Assembly: GCA_947478785.1 (NCBI GenBank)
Contig: CANJXI010000033.1
Span: 1 to 37,794 of the forward strand
From: Caulobacteraceae bacterium
Lineage (GTDB): Bacteria; Pseudomonadota; Alphaproteobacteria; Caulobacterales; Caulobacteraceae
Length of the DNA: 37,794 nt
Reading direction: 5' to 3'
In this document: piece after piece, positions 23,931 through 32,487 of the stretch
How positions within the stretch are numbered: position 1 is the stretch's first letter
How the letters are laid out: each line of letters begins with the position of its first letter
The notes under the pieces: generated by a model
Told to the model about the DNA's origin: nothing
The model's database searches: none
The model's input: only the letters and a program-made list of their open reading frames with translations
Made by a program: the position numbers and the translations under genes

Positions 23931-25619
23931 TCACCTCGCGGCTCTGCGGAGGAGCCGCCCGGGAAGCGCGCCGGTGTGCTCGCCGCCTTCGAGCAGCACC
24001 TGACCGGCGACGATGGTGGCCACCATGCCGTCGGACTTCATGATCACCCGCTGGGCGCCGGCCGGCAGGTCGCGCACGGCCAGCGGCATCCCCGGCATCA
24101 GCGCGTCCAGATCGATCAAGTTGATGTCGGCGACCATGCCTTCGCGCAGCAGCCCGCGGTCATTGAAGCCCCAGACGCGCGCCGGCGCCAGCGTCACCAT
24201 CCGGACCGCCTCCTCGATCGTGAAGGCCTTCTGGTCGCGGGCCCAGTGCGAGATCAGGTGGGTCTGGATGCAGGCGTCGACGATCTGGGTGACGTGGGCG
24301 CCGGTGTCGGAGAAGGTCATCACGGTCTGGGGATGGCGCATGACCCGCAGGAGGTCCTCGTCGGCCATGGGCGACGGCAGGGTGATGAAGAACTGCCGCA
24401 GGTCCTTTTCCAGCGCCAGGTCGATCAGGCACTCCACCGGATCGACGCCGCGCGCCCTGGCGATCTCCGCCACCTTCGGATTGGGCGGCAGGGGGTTCTG
24501 GTAGACGCGCAGCAGGTCCCAGTCGGGCTTGCCCGCCTCCGCGCCGATCGCCTGTCCATAGTTTCCATGGTGGGCGGCATGGACCAGCCGGGCGCGGACC
24601 TCCGGATCGCGCAGCAGCGTCTTCTGCTCCTCCAGCGGCCGGCTGCGCACCGCCCGCCATTCGGGAATCCGGTCGAAGGGCAGCTGGGTCTCGAACGACA
24701 GCAGCATGGAGACGCCGCGGCTGTGGCTCTGGCCGATCATCCGTCCGCCCGCCGCCGCGGTCTCCTCCAGGGCGTCGAGTTGCGGCTCCCAGAGTTCGCG
24801 CGGCCCCATCGGCAGGACGCCGAACGTGACGAGCGCGCCGCTCTCCACGGCCAGGTCGCGTAGCCGTCCGAAGAATTCGAGACGGCCCTCGTGATCGGGA
24901 CTGCGTTCCTGGGCCAGTTCGAAGAGCGCGTCCTTCGCGCCCACGGTGGCGACCAGGCTGCGGATTTCGTCCCAGGTCGCCAGGCGAGAGGCCACCGGCC
25001 GCTCGTCGCTGGTCTGGTCATGCATGCTGCGCGATGAGGTGAAGCCCACCGCGCCGGCGTCGAAAGCGCGGGCGAGTTCGCCGTTCATCAGCCCCAGGTC
25101 GTCCGGGTTGGCCGCCTCGGTGAAGGCGCGCTCGCCCATCGCCCAGGTGCGCAGCGCCGAATGCCCGACCTGGGCGGCGTAGTTGATGCCCTTGGGCAGG
25201 GCCTCCATGGCGTCGAGATATTCGCTGAAACTCTCCCAGCCCCAGGCGATCCCCTCGGCCATGGCGGCGGGCGAGATGTCCTCGGCGCGCTCCAGATTGC
25301 GTACGGCCAGCGCTTCCTCGCCCCGGCGCACGGGGGCCAGCGTGAAGCCGCAGTTGCCCATGACCACCGAGGTCACGCCGTGCCAGCACGACGAGGTACC
25401 GAGTGGATCCCAGTTGATCTGGGCGTCCATGTGGGTGTGGGCGTCGATGAAGCCCGGCGTGACGAGCAGGCCGTCGGCGTCGATCTCGCGTCGGCCGCGC
25501 TCGGCCACCCGGCCGATCTGGACGATCCGCCCGTCGCGGATCGCGACGTCAGCCGTGAAGGCGGCGAGGCCCGAGCCGTCGACGACCTTGCCGCCGCGTA
25601 TGACCAGTTCGAGCGCCAT
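23931..25619 (-). CDS. N-acyl-D-amino-acid deacylase-like amidohydrolase (second copy)
   Basis: The 562-residue protein is a paralogue of the enzyme at 3977-5692 and shares its plan: LVIRGGKVVDGSG (5-17), metal ligands H61 and H63 in IDAHTHMDAQINWD, GNCGFTLAP (88-96), a WGWESFSEYLDAM segment, SDTGAHVTQIVDA supplying the probable catalytic Asp, and GMVADINLIDLDAL in the terminal sandwich. The family hydrolyses N-acyl-D-amino acids and related amides. Differences around the pocket (QINWDPLGTSSCWHG against QLTWSERLSPSSSHG) suggest a different substrate. It is 51 bases after the dioxygenase gene on the same strand and part of a run of same-direction genes from 28787. No secretion signal is visible. 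Confidence 0.85.
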   Translation of the reverse strand: MALELVIRGGKVVDGSGLAAFTADVAIRDGRIVQIGRVAERGRREIDADGLLVTPGFIDAHTHMDAQINWDPLGTSSCWHGVTSVVMGNCGFTLAPVRRGEEALAVRNLERAEDISPAAMAEGIAWGWESFSEYLDAMEALPKGINYAAQVGHSALRTWAMGERAFTEAANPDDLGLMNGELARAFDAGAVGFTSSRSMHDQTSDERPVASRLATWDEIRSLVATVGAKDALFELAQERSPDHEGRLEFFGRLRDLAVESGALVTFGVLPMGPRELWEPQLDALEETAAAGGRMIGQSHSRGVSMLLSFETQLPFDRIPEWRAVRSRPLEEQKTLLRDPEVRARLVHAAHHGNYGQAIGAEAGKPDWDLLRVYQNPLPPNPKVAEIARARGVDPVECLIDLALEKDLRQFFITLPSPMADEDLLRVMRHPQTVMTFSDTGAHVTQIVDACIQTHLISHWARDQKAFTIEEAVRMVTLAPARVWGFNDRGLLREGMVADINLIDLDALMPGMPLAVRDLPAGAQRVIMKSDGMVATIVAGQVLLEGGEHTGALPGRLLRRAAR

Positions 25620-25670
25620 GACCGAACTCCCTAGACTATCGCCGCAACAAACAGAGGACCCCGGGGCGTG

Positions 25671-26624
25671 TCAGTAGAGACTCATCGCCGCCGCCATGGT
25701 CTCCCCGAGCTTCACCATGTCCTTGTCCGGCGTGTCATATTCCCACGCCAGGTATTCGCCCATGAAATCACTGAACCGCTTGGGATTCCGGGCCAGCATC
25801 TCGGGCGACGCCTTGCCCTGGTATTTTTCGAGGGTGAAGAGGTAGGGCCGGCAGAACAGATTGGCGTAGGCGACCCGCAGGCCATCGGTCTGGCGCGGGA
25901 AGGCCCCGTGCCAGGTGTAGCCGTCGAAGATGATCATCGACCCGGCCGGCGCATCGATCGCCTCGCGCTGATCCACGCCCTCGTCGCCATGCGGCCTGCG
26001 CCCCAGGCGATGGCTTCCGGGAACGACGGCGATCGAGCCGTTCTCCTTCGAATAGTCCGTCAGCGCCCAGGTCACGTTGCACATCGACGAGTATGTCGGG
26101 AACGGCGCCGGGCCGGCGAAATCGGTGTGCAGGACAAGGGCTTCGGTGCCGCGAGCCTTGATGAACCCGCGCGACGAGGACAGCAGGCTGCGATGCCCGA
26201 GCAGATAATCCACGAGGGCCACCGACACCTCGTTCATCAGGACCTGCTCGAAAAGCGGATCCTCGAACAGGATGTACATCGGCATCTGGCCGAACGGGGA
26301 ATTGAACTGGGTGTGGCTGTTCCCGGTCTTCAGGTCGGGGGCGACGCCGGACCGGCGCTGGCCAACCTCCAGCACCTTGTCGCGAAACCTGCCGATGAAC
26401 TCCGGCGTCGCCACGCGTTCGGGCGGCACGACGGTGTAGCCGAGAACGTTCAGGTCCGAGACGTGCCGCTCGAGATCCAGCCGGCGGATCTCGTCCTGCA
26501 CGCGGCGCAGCGCCGCCATCTGGGGGTCCCCGCCCGCGGCGTTCATCCGTTGCTGGAACGCCGCCTGATCCTGCTCCGCGGGCCGAGGATCGGCCTCATG
26601 TTTCACCGCAGGTTGGTCGTCCAT
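25671..26624 (-). CDS. Phytanoyl-CoA dioxygenase (PhyH)-family Fe(II)/2OG enzyme
   Basis: The 317-residue protein has the PhyH double-stranded beta-helix features: H166 and D168 in LVLHTDFAG, H239 in FDGYTWHGAFPR and R250 in GLRVAYANLF for 2-oxoglutarate, with GSIAVVPGSHRLGR (197-210) in the typical position. The first 50 residues are hydrophilic and helical, probably an appendage. Such enzymes hydroxylate acyl-CoAs and diverse small molecules. Here the alpha/beta hydrolase gene is 68 bases upstream and the deacylase-like gene is downstream, so it fits a hydroxylation step in degradation of an unknown substrate. It is the second Fe/2OG enzyme of the window, unrelated in detail to the TauD-type one. 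Confidence 0.85.
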   Translation of the reverse strand: MDDQPAVKHEADPRPAEQDQAAFQQRMNAAGGDPQMAALRRVQDEIRRLDLERHVSDLNVLGYTVVPPERVATPEFIGRFRDKVLEVGQRRSGVAPDLKTGNSHTQFNSPFGQMPMYILFEDPLFEQVLMNEVSVALVDYLLGHRSLLSSSRGFIKARGTEALVLHTDFAGPAPFPTYSSMCNVTWALTDYSKENGSIAVVPGSHRLGRRPHGDEGVDQREAIDAPAGSMIIFDGYTWHGAFPRQTDGLRVAYANLFCRPYLFTLEKYQGKASPEMLARNPKRFSDFMGEYLAWEYDTPDKDMVKLGETMAAAMSLY

Positions 26625-26692
26625 GCGAACCTCCGAGCCCCCTCACGTGGCGATCAAGACCCATTACCCTGGGGGGTCCCAATCGGATACTA

Positions 26693-27649
26693 TCAGGCTT
26701 GCCGGAACGCCTGCTGCAAGGCCCGCGTCAGGGCGGCGTGGAACTGCTTCGAGATCCCGGCCTCCGGCGCGAACACGTCGAAGCCGTGGAAGGCGCCCGG
26801 CGCCACGTTCAACTCGACGGGGATCCCGACCTCGATGAGGCGGCGGGCGTATTCGATGTCCTCCTCGACGAAGAGGTCGAGCGCCCCCACCGCGATGTAG
26901 GCCGGCGGCAGGCCCGCCAGATCGGCTAGGCGAGCCGGCGCGGCCTCAGGCGGTATGTCGTCCGCGCCGGCCGGCGCGCCCAGGTGGGCGGTCCAGCCTT
27001 CGCGGTTGTGCTCCGGTGTCCAGACCAGCGAGCCGATGTGCGGCGGCAGGTGGCGGACGCTGCCGGTCCGGTCGTCCAGCATCGGATAGACCAGCGCCTG
27101 GAACATCAGCGGAAATTCGCCGCGGTCGCGCGCGGCGATGGCCAGCATGGCGGCGTGCCCGCCTCCGGCGCTCTCGCCCATCACCGCGATGCGCGAGACA
27201 TCGACGCCCAACTCGGCGGCGTTCCGGAACAGCCATGCGAGTCCGGCATAGTTGTCGTCCAGCGCCCCGGGAAACGCGGTCTCGGGCGCCAGCCGGTAGT
27301 CCACGGTCACGATCACGCAGTCCAGCGCCGCGGCGAGCGCCTGCAACTGGGGAATGCACATCATGGCCGTCCCGCGCACGTACCCGCCGCCATGCATGTG
27401 CAGGATCGCCGGGCGCGACGTCCCGGCCCCTCGGCTGTTGATGACGTAGACCCGGACATCGGGCGCGCCGCCGGCGCCGGGCACGCTCCGCTCGACCCAG
27501 ACCGGTTGGGCGGGCGGCTGCACCTCGGGAATCGCGGCCCGCAGCTCAGCGAGCGTCATGCCCGCTGTCTGCGCCGCCGCCTGCTGGATGCCGGGGACCA
27601 GATCGCGCAGGTCGGGATGGACCTGCGCGCCCTTGGTGGTGTCAGCCAT
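26693..27649 (-). CDS. Alpha/beta hydrolase, hormone-sensitive-lipase family esterase
   Basis: The 318-residue enzyme has the HSL (family IV) esterase signatures: oxyanion motif HMHGGGYVRG with HGGG at 86-89, DYRLAPE (117-123), the nucleophile elbow GESAGG with S160, D258 in GALDLFVEED and H288 in GAFHGFDVF, completing a Ser-Asp-His triad. Such carboxylesterases hydrolyse short acyl esters and lactones. It is intact and of normal length. The amidohydrolase gene is 25 bases upstream, so they are probably co-transcribed. In context it may hydrolyse an ester or lactone produced by one of the monooxygenases, but the substrate cannot be read from the sequence. Confidence 0.9.
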   Translation of the reverse strand: MADTTKGAQVHPDLRDLVPGIQQAAAQTAGMTLAELRAAIPEVQPPAQPVWVERSVPGAGGAPDVRVYVINSRGAGTSRPAILHMHGGGYVRGTAMMCIPQLQALAAALDCVIVTVDYRLAPETAFPGALDDNYAGLAWLFRNAAELGVDVSRIAVMGESAGGGHAAMLAIAARDRGEFPLMFQALVYPMLDDRTGSVRHLPPHIGSLVWTPEHNREGWTAHLGAPAGADDIPPEAAPARLADLAGLPPAYIAVGALDLFVEEDIEYARRLIEVGIPVELNVAPGAFHGFDVFAPEAGISKQFHAALTRALQQAFRQA

Positions 27650-27674
27650 CGTCTTACGCCTTACGCCGGTCGCC

Positions 27675-28787
27675 TCAGTTCAGGTTGAAGATGCGCTCGG
27701 CGTTGCCCGACAGGATCTTGGCCTTGGCGACCGGATCGACCCCCTTCGTCACCTTGTCCACGTAGGACATCGAGTCCGGCCACAGGCAGACGCTGTGCGG
27801 ATAGTCGATGGAGAACAGGCCCATCTCGGCCAGCTTCGGGAAATCCTTGACCATCGGGAACCCGACCTCGTCGTCCAGCACGGTCACGAAGACATTCTCG
27901 CCGACGTACTCGCTGGGCAGCTTGGAGAAGGGGAACGAATTCCAGTTGTCCTGTTGCCCATGGCACTGGTCCATCTGGAACATCCAGTATGGCGCCCAGC
28001 CGAAGTTCACCTCGGCCTCCAGGACCTTGAGCTTCGGATGGCGCTCGAACATCCCGGAGAAGATAAACGACGTCAGCGGCGTCACGCCCGCGAAATAACG
28101 GATCACCGTGCCGGCGACCGCCATGCCGGGGGCCGACAGCTGGCCGGCGAAACCGCCCGACGGGTCTTTCCCGCCGTTCTGGCGATGCAGCGACACCGGC
28201 GTCCCCGCCTCCGCTGCGACCGCCCAGATCGGGTCGTAGTGCTGGTCGATGTAGGGGATCTTCGGAAAGGCCGGGATGAAGAAGCCTCGCGCGCCCTTCT
28301 CGATGCAGCGCTTCACCTCGGCGACCGCCACCTCGACGGGGTGGTTCACCGGGATCAGCGGCAGGCCGATGAGCCGCTTGGGATCGGCGGCGACGAAATC
28401 TGACAGCAGCCAGTCGTTGTAGGTCTTCATCAGGGCGAGGCCGAAATCGTCGGCCGGCAGGTCGTAGGCGCTGAGGCAGACGGTCGGATAGAGGACCGCC
28501 GCGTCGATCCCGGCCAGCTTCATGTCGGCGACATGGGCGTCGGGATCGTAATTTCCGGGCAGGATATCTTCCCACTTGTAGCCGCTCACCTGGACCGCGC
28601 GGCCGGCGGTGGCCTCGAGGCCGAACGTGCGGGAGGGCGGTTTGCCATCCAGGCTCCAGCCGTCGCCGCCGTCGGCGCCGCGCATCACGCGCGGGGCGCG
28701 GTCGCGGAATTCCTTCGGCATTCGCGTCATGAAGAGGTCGCGCGGCTCGAGGATGTGGTTGTCAGCGGAGATCACGTTGTACTGCAT
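27675..28787 (-). CDS. Amidohydrolase-2 family enzyme
   Basis: The 370-residue protein begins MQYNVISADNHILEPRDLF, with D9 and H11 in the strand-1 metal position, typical of the PF04909 group annotated as amidohydrolase or metal-dependent hydrolase. A KLAGIDAAVLYPTVCL segment, TPVSLHRQNGG with a conserved His, and a late FSIDYPHSVCLWPDS in place of the usual GSDFPH complete the barrel. The late motif has Asp in IDYPHS, so a metal ligand is retained. ATG 28787 follows GGGAGGAG directly; the frame extends upstream without another supported start. It is the first gene of the long minus-strand run and diverges from the GMC/crotonase operon. Reaction unknown; decarboxylase or hydrolase are the usual options. 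Confidence 0.82.
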   Translation of the reverse strand: MQYNVISADNHILEPRDLFMTRMPKEFRDRAPRVMRGADGGDGWSLDGKPPSRTFGLEATAGRAVQVSGYKWEDILPGNYDPDAHVADMKLAGIDAAVLYPTVCLSAYDLPADDFGLALMKTYNDWLLSDFVAADPKRLIGLPLIPVNHPVEVAVAEVKRCIEKGARGFFIPAFPKIPYIDQHYDPIWAVAAEAGTPVSLHRQNGGKDPSGGFAGQLSAPGMAVAGTVIRYFAGVTPLTSFIFSGMFERHPKLKVLEAEVNFGWAPYWMFQMDQCHGQQDNWNSFPFSKLPSEYVGENVFVTVLDDEVGFPMVKDFPKLAEMGLFSIDYPHSVCLWPDSMSYVDKVTKGVDPVAKAKILSGNAERIFNLN

Positions 28788-28853
28788 CGGTGGCTCCTCC
28801 CGAATTATGGCGTCGTCGCCGCCCATTGCCGAGCAAGCGTTCGGGCACAGCAT

Positions 28854-28866
28854 ATCGCTTAGCGAT
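28854..28866. promoter_or_regulatory. 13-base palindrome in a divergent promoter region
   Basis: ATCGCT-T-AGCGAT is a perfect inverted repeat in the 270-base gap between the amidohydrolase (minus, 28787) and GMC oxidoreductase (plus, 29058) genes. Its place suits a repressor controlling both directions. The rest of the gap holds no supported gene. No regulator is present in the window. Confidence 0.4.
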
Positions 28867-29057
28867 CGCGACGCCAGCGCCGTGTCTCTCGCAGACCCGC
28901 CATGACGGCTTGATCGACCCGTCCGCGACAGCGAGACGAGCGCTTACAATTCCGTTCGAGCAGGATACCGTTCGCCCGGGAGGATCGTCAGGACTGATGC
29001 GGGACCACGCCCTGAAGCCCTATCCCGTGTTCGCGCGCTGACCTGGGCGGAGATCGC

Positions 29058-30677
29058 ATGCAGCCATCCTATGATGTGATCGTGGTCGGCGCTGGGTCCG
29101 CCGGGATTCCGCTGGCCGTGCGCCTCTCGGAGGACCCGACGCGCAGGGTGCTCCTGCTGGAGGCCGGACCGCGGTTCGTCGGCGCCGAAGGGTTTCCCCC
29201 GGCGCTGCGGTACGCGGGCGTGCTGAGCGCGATGATGCCGGACCACCCGAACAACTGGGACATGGTCGCCACCCTGCGCGAGGGAGTCGTCCAGCCGCTG
29301 CCCCGCGGCAAGGTCGTCGGTGGCTCCAGCGCGCTCAACGGCGCCCTGTTCACCCGCGGCCTGCCCGAGGACTTCGACGGCTGGGCCGAGGCCGGCAATC
29401 CGGAATGGTCCTACGAGCGTGTCCTGCCGTTCTTCCGCAAGCTTGAAACCGACCAGGACTTCCACGACGCCAACCATGGCGCCGACGGGCCGATCCCCGT
29501 ACGCCGGGCCAGCGCCCGCGAGCAGCTTCCCCTCGACCACGCCTTCATCGCCGCTTGCCGCCAGGCCGGACATCCCGACGATCGGGACATGAACGCGCCG
29601 GGGTCGATCGGCGTGGGCCTCCTGCCGGTGAACATGCGCGACGGCGTCCGCATGAACACCGCCATCACCTATCTGGACGCCGTGCTCGACCGGCCCAATC
29701 TCGAGGTGCGGGACGGGGCCGAGGTGCTGCGGGTCGTCCTGGAGGGGCGGCGCGTGGTCGGGGTCGAAGTGGCGATCGGCGGACAGGTCTCGACCATCCA
29801 GGCCGGCGAGGTGGTGCTGAGCGCCGGGGCCATCAAGTCCCCTCACCTGCTGATGCTCTCGGGAATCGGCCCGGCCGATGAACTGGCGCGCGTCGGGATT
29901 TCCGTGCGCTGCGAGTCGCCGCTGGTCGGGCGCGAATTCACCGACCACTGCTCCATGAGCATCCCGTTCCGGGTACAGCGGCGCAAGAGCCCCACGCCCG
30001 ATCCCACCCGCAGCGCCTGGACCCACGCCGGCCTGCACTACACCGCCGCAGGGTCGTCCGAGCACAGCGACATGCTGCTCCTGCAGTCGGTGATCCCGAT
30101 CAACAGCGCGGTGTTCCACGGCCTGCCGATGGCCGCCCGGATCGGCATGCTGCGCGCCACCTTCGGCAAGATGTCGGTGCGCAAGGTGCTCGACTATGCC
30201 CGCAACGGCTGGGACCACGGGATCAACGCCATCCTGCAGCGGGGCGAGAGCCGCGGCGAGATCCGCCTGACTTCCGCCGACCCCAGGGCCAAGCCGGACA
30301 TCTTCTACAACTATCTGGAGTCTGAGGCGGACCGGCGCAGGCTGCGTGAGGCGTTTCGCCTGTCCGCCGGGATCATCGCCAGCGAACCCTATCGGGCGCT
30401 CGGCGCAGACCGCATCGCGCCCGGCGACGACGTGCTGGAGAACGACGCGGCGCTGGACAGGCACCTGCTGCAGCACGTGGGCACGGCGGTGCACATGGCC
30501 AGCACCTGCCGCATGGGCCCCTCGCAGGCGACGGCGGTCGTCGACCAGCACCTGCGGGTGCATGGCGTCGACGGCCTTCGGGTCGCCGACAGTTCGATCA
30601 TGCCCACGGTCGTCCGACGGTGTCCGGCCGCGACCGCCGTGATGATCGGCGAGCGCGCGGCGGCGCTGACCGGCTGA
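29058..30677 (+). CDS. GMC-family FAD oxidoreductase with Cys at the second catalytic position
   Basis: The 539-residue flavoprotein has the FAD-binding start YDVIVVGAGSAGIPLAVRLS (GAGSAG at 11-16) with E35, KVVGGSSALNGALFTRG, and EVVLSAGAIKSPHLLMLSGI. The active-site H479 is in VHMASTCRMG. In the last motif, IMPTVVRRCPAATAVMIGER, C522 stands where choline oxidase-type enzymes have the conserved Asn (or His). It therefore may have altered chemistry or be non-oxidising. The family oxidises primary and secondary alcohols and sugars. GGAG precedes the ATG. The crotonase gene follows after 30 bases, so the pair may turn an alcohol into a ketone or diketone and then cleave it. Confidence 0.87.
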   Translation: MQPSYDVIVVGAGSAGIPLAVRLSEDPTRRVLLLEAGPRFVGAEGFPPALRYAGVLSAMMPDHPNNWDMVATLREGVVQPLPRGKVVGGSSALNGALFTRGLPEDFDGWAEAGNPEWSYERVLPFFRKLETDQDFHDANHGADGPIPVRRASAREQLPLDHAFIAACRQAGHPDDRDMNAPGSIGVGLLPVNMRDGVRMNTAITYLDAVLDRPNLEVRDGAEVLRVVLEGRRVVGVEVAIGGQVSTIQAGEVVLSAGAIKSPHLLMLSGIGPADELARVGISVRCESPLVGREFTDHCSMSIPFRVQRRKSPTPDPTRSAWTHAGLHYTAAGSSEHSDMLLLQSVIPINSAVFHGLPMAARIGMLRATFGKMSVRKVLDYARNGWDHGINAILQRGESRGEIRLTSADPRAKPDIFYNYLESEADRRRLREAFRLSAGIIASEPYRALGADRIAPGDDVLENDAALDRHLLQHVGTAVHMASTCRMGPSQATAVVDQHLRVHGVDGLRVADSSIMPTVVRRCPAATAVMIGERAAALTG

Positions 30678-30707
30678 ATTCCTTCCACCAACGCAGGGAA
30701 CAACCTC

Positions 30708-31451
30708 ATGGCGCGCTTCGAAGACTACGCCGATCGCTACACCCGCGCGGCGCTCCGCATGGAGGGCGGGATCCTGGAGATTCGTCTGCACGACGGCCAG
30801 GGCGGCTCCCTGGTCTGGGGCGAGCCGGCCCACCGCGAACTGCCCGAACTCTTCGAGCGCGTGGCCAGCGATCCCGATGTTCGCGTGGTGATCCTGACCG
30901 GCTCGGGCGACACGTTCTGCGCGTCGGGCGACGGCTCAGGCTGGCCGTCCAAGTGGACGCCGGAGACCTTCTCGACGCTCTTCTACGAGGGGCGCAAGCT
31001 GCACGAGAACCTGCTGAACATCGAGGCGCCAGTGATCGGCGCGATCAACGGCCCGGCCACCTGGCACGCCGAGATCGGACTGCTCTCCGACATCGTGCTG
31101 GCCGCCGACGACGTTATCTTCCAGGACTTCCCGCACTTCCCCTATTCGCCGCCCAGCGACGCCGTCCACACCGTCTGGCCCGCGCTCCTGGGCCCTAACC
31201 GGGGGCGCTATTTCCTGCTGATGAAGGAGATCATCGCCGCGGCCGAAGCCAAGCAACTGGGCCTGGTCGGCGAGGTGCTGCCCAAGGCCGACCTCCTGCC
31301 GCGGGCCTGGGAGATCGCGCGGCGCCTGGCCGCCGAGAACCCCGTCGTGCTCCGCTACAGCCGGATGGCGCTCACCCTGAAGCTCAAGCGCGAGATCCTG
31401 CAGGACCACCCCTACGGCATGGCCCTCATCGGGCTGAACATGCTGCGGTAA
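30708..31451 (+). CDS. Crotonase-superfamily hydrolase resembling 6-oxocamphor hydrolase
   Basis: The 247-residue protein is a crotonase-fold enzyme, but it lacks the usual enoyl-CoA hydratase glutamates and instead resembles 6-oxocamphor hydrolase (OCH), which cleaves a carbon-carbon bond of cyclic beta-diketones without CoA. W37, H42, H120 (ATWHAEIG), H143 (FQDFPHFPYSP) and D151 line up with OCH Trp40, His45, His122, His145 and Asp154 as I remember them, and the segment HTVWPALLGPNRGRYFLL also matches. The counterpart of OCH Glu244 is not obvious. It follows the GMC oxidoreductase gene and converges on the alcohol dehydrogenase gene. A role in ring cleavage of an alicyclic ketone is inferred. 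Confidence 0.75.
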   Translation: MARFEDYADRYTRAALRMEGGILEIRLHDGQGGSLVWGEPAHRELPELFERVASDPDVRVVILTGSGDTFCASGDGSGWPSKWTPETFSTLFYEGRKLHENLLNIEAPVIGAINGPATWHAEIGLLSDIVLAADDVIFQDFPHFPYSPPSDAVHTVWPALLGPNRGRYFLLMKEIIAAAEAKQLGLVGEVLPKADLLPRAWEIARRLAAENPVVLRYSRMALTLKLKREILQDHPYGMALIGLNMLR

Positions 31452-31461
31452 GGACCGCGAG

Positions 31462-31483
31462 CGGCGAGGCTCAGGCCTCGCCG
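31462..31483. terminator. Bidirectional stem-loop between convergent genes
   Basis: CGGCGAGGC-TCAG-GCCTCGCCG is a perfect nine-pair stem with a four-base loop. It begins 11 bases after the crotonase stop and includes the dehydrogenase stop codon (31471-31473), so it can serve both transcripts. Neither side has a U-tract, yet position and stem strength suit a shared terminator or mRNA-end stabiliser. Confidence 0.55.
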
Positions 31484-32487
31484 ATCAGCACATGCACCTT
31501 GGTCTGGTCGTTGGGACCGCGCAACGCCTCGAAGGTCTCGGGCAGGTCGTCGAAGCCGATGGTCGACGTCACCATGACCTTCGGATCGACCACGCCCGCC
31601 AGCATCAGGTCGGCCACCTGCTCGAACTCGCCTGGCGAATAGGCCAGCGGGAAACAGAGGCTCACCTGTTTCATGGCCGCCGTCCCCGGTACGATCGGAT
31701 CGGGCGCCGTGCAGAAGCCGAGTGAGACAACCTGCCCGAACACCTTTGCGTGGTTGATCGCCTGAGCCAGTAGCCCGACAGCGCCCGCGCATTCGAAAAC
31801 GAAATCGGGCGGGCCGCCCAAGGTCTCGATCACCTTCGCGACCTCGTCCTGCCCGGTCTGAACGAAGGCGTCGGCGCCCATCGCCAGCGCCATCGGACCG
31901 CGCGCCGCCGAACGCGACGCGGCGACCACCCGCTGGGCGCCCAGGCGCCTGGCCCAGAAGATCGCCGCCAGCCCGACCGATCCCGCGCCCAGCACCAGGA
32001 CCTTGGCGCCGATCGGCATGTTCGCCATCCGCACGCCGTGCAGTCCGATCGCCAGCGGCTCCACAAGCGCCCCGTCGGCCAGCGACAGGGTCTTGGGAAG
32101 TTGCGCCGCCGCGCCCTCGGGCAGGCGCAGGTATTCCGCGTAGCCCCCCATTTCACCGTCGCCGTTCTGGCAGAGCAGCGGCATGCCCCGGAAACAGGCC
32201 TCGCAGGCGCCGCAGCCGGCCCGCGCCATGCCGCTCACCCGATCGCCCACCTTGAAGCGCTCGACCTCGCGGCCCACGGCGACGACCTCGCCGGCGTACT
32301 CATGGCCAAGGATGGTGCCCACCGGAAAATCCCAGCCGTGACCGGAGGTCATGTGCAGGTCCGTGCCGCAGATGCCGCAGCGGCCGACCTTCACCAGCAG
32401 GTCGCGCGGCCCCGGCTTGGGATCGTCGACGGTTTCGAATTCCAGGGCCCGCGCCAGGCCGGCCCCCTTGAATACGGCAGCCTTCAT
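31471..32487 (-). CDS. Zinc-dependent medium-chain alcohol dehydrogenase
   Basis: The 338-residue enzyme is a typical MDR-family dehydrogenase. Catalytic zinc ligands are C40 in GICGTDLH and H62-E63 in LGHEYAGEVV; the structural zinc loop has C92, C95, C98 and C106 in AGCGACEACFRGMPLLC. The NAD(P)-binding Rossmann motif is VLVLGAGSVGLAAI with G167, G169 and G172. SRSAARG after the second strand, with Ser/Arg in place of an acidic residue, would allow NADP+, but this is uncertain. Its start overlaps the sulfotransferase stop (ATGA). Such enzymes interconvert secondary alcohols and ketones, which fits the neighbouring diketone-hydrolase-like gene across the shared terminator. Confidence 0.92.
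   Translation of the reverse strand: MKAAVFKGAGLARALEFETVDDPKPGPRDLLVKVGRCGICGTDLHMTSGHGWDFPVGTILGHEYAGEVVAVGREVERFKVGDRVSGMARAGCGACEACFRGMPLLCQNGDGEMGGYAEYLRLPEGAAAQLPKTLSLADGALVEPLAIGLHGVRMANMPIGAKVLVLGAGSVGLAAIFWARRLGAQRVVAASRSAARGPMALAMGADAFVQTGQDEVAKVIETLGGPPDFVFECAGAVGLLAQAINHAKVFGQVVSLGFCTAPDPIVPGTAAMKQVSLCFPLAYSPGEFEQVADLMLAGVVDPKVMVTSTIGFDDLPETFEALRGPNDQTKVHVLIGEA

Noticed and set aside
26658..26678. GACCC...GGGTC inverted repeat between the dioxygenase and esterase genes
   Set aside because: Only five pairs with an eleven-base loop; too weak to call a terminator or operator.
28944..30833. 629-codon minus-strand frame over the second GMC gene
   Set aside because: It mirrors a gene with intact FAD-binding and active-site motifs and has no recognisable motif of its own.
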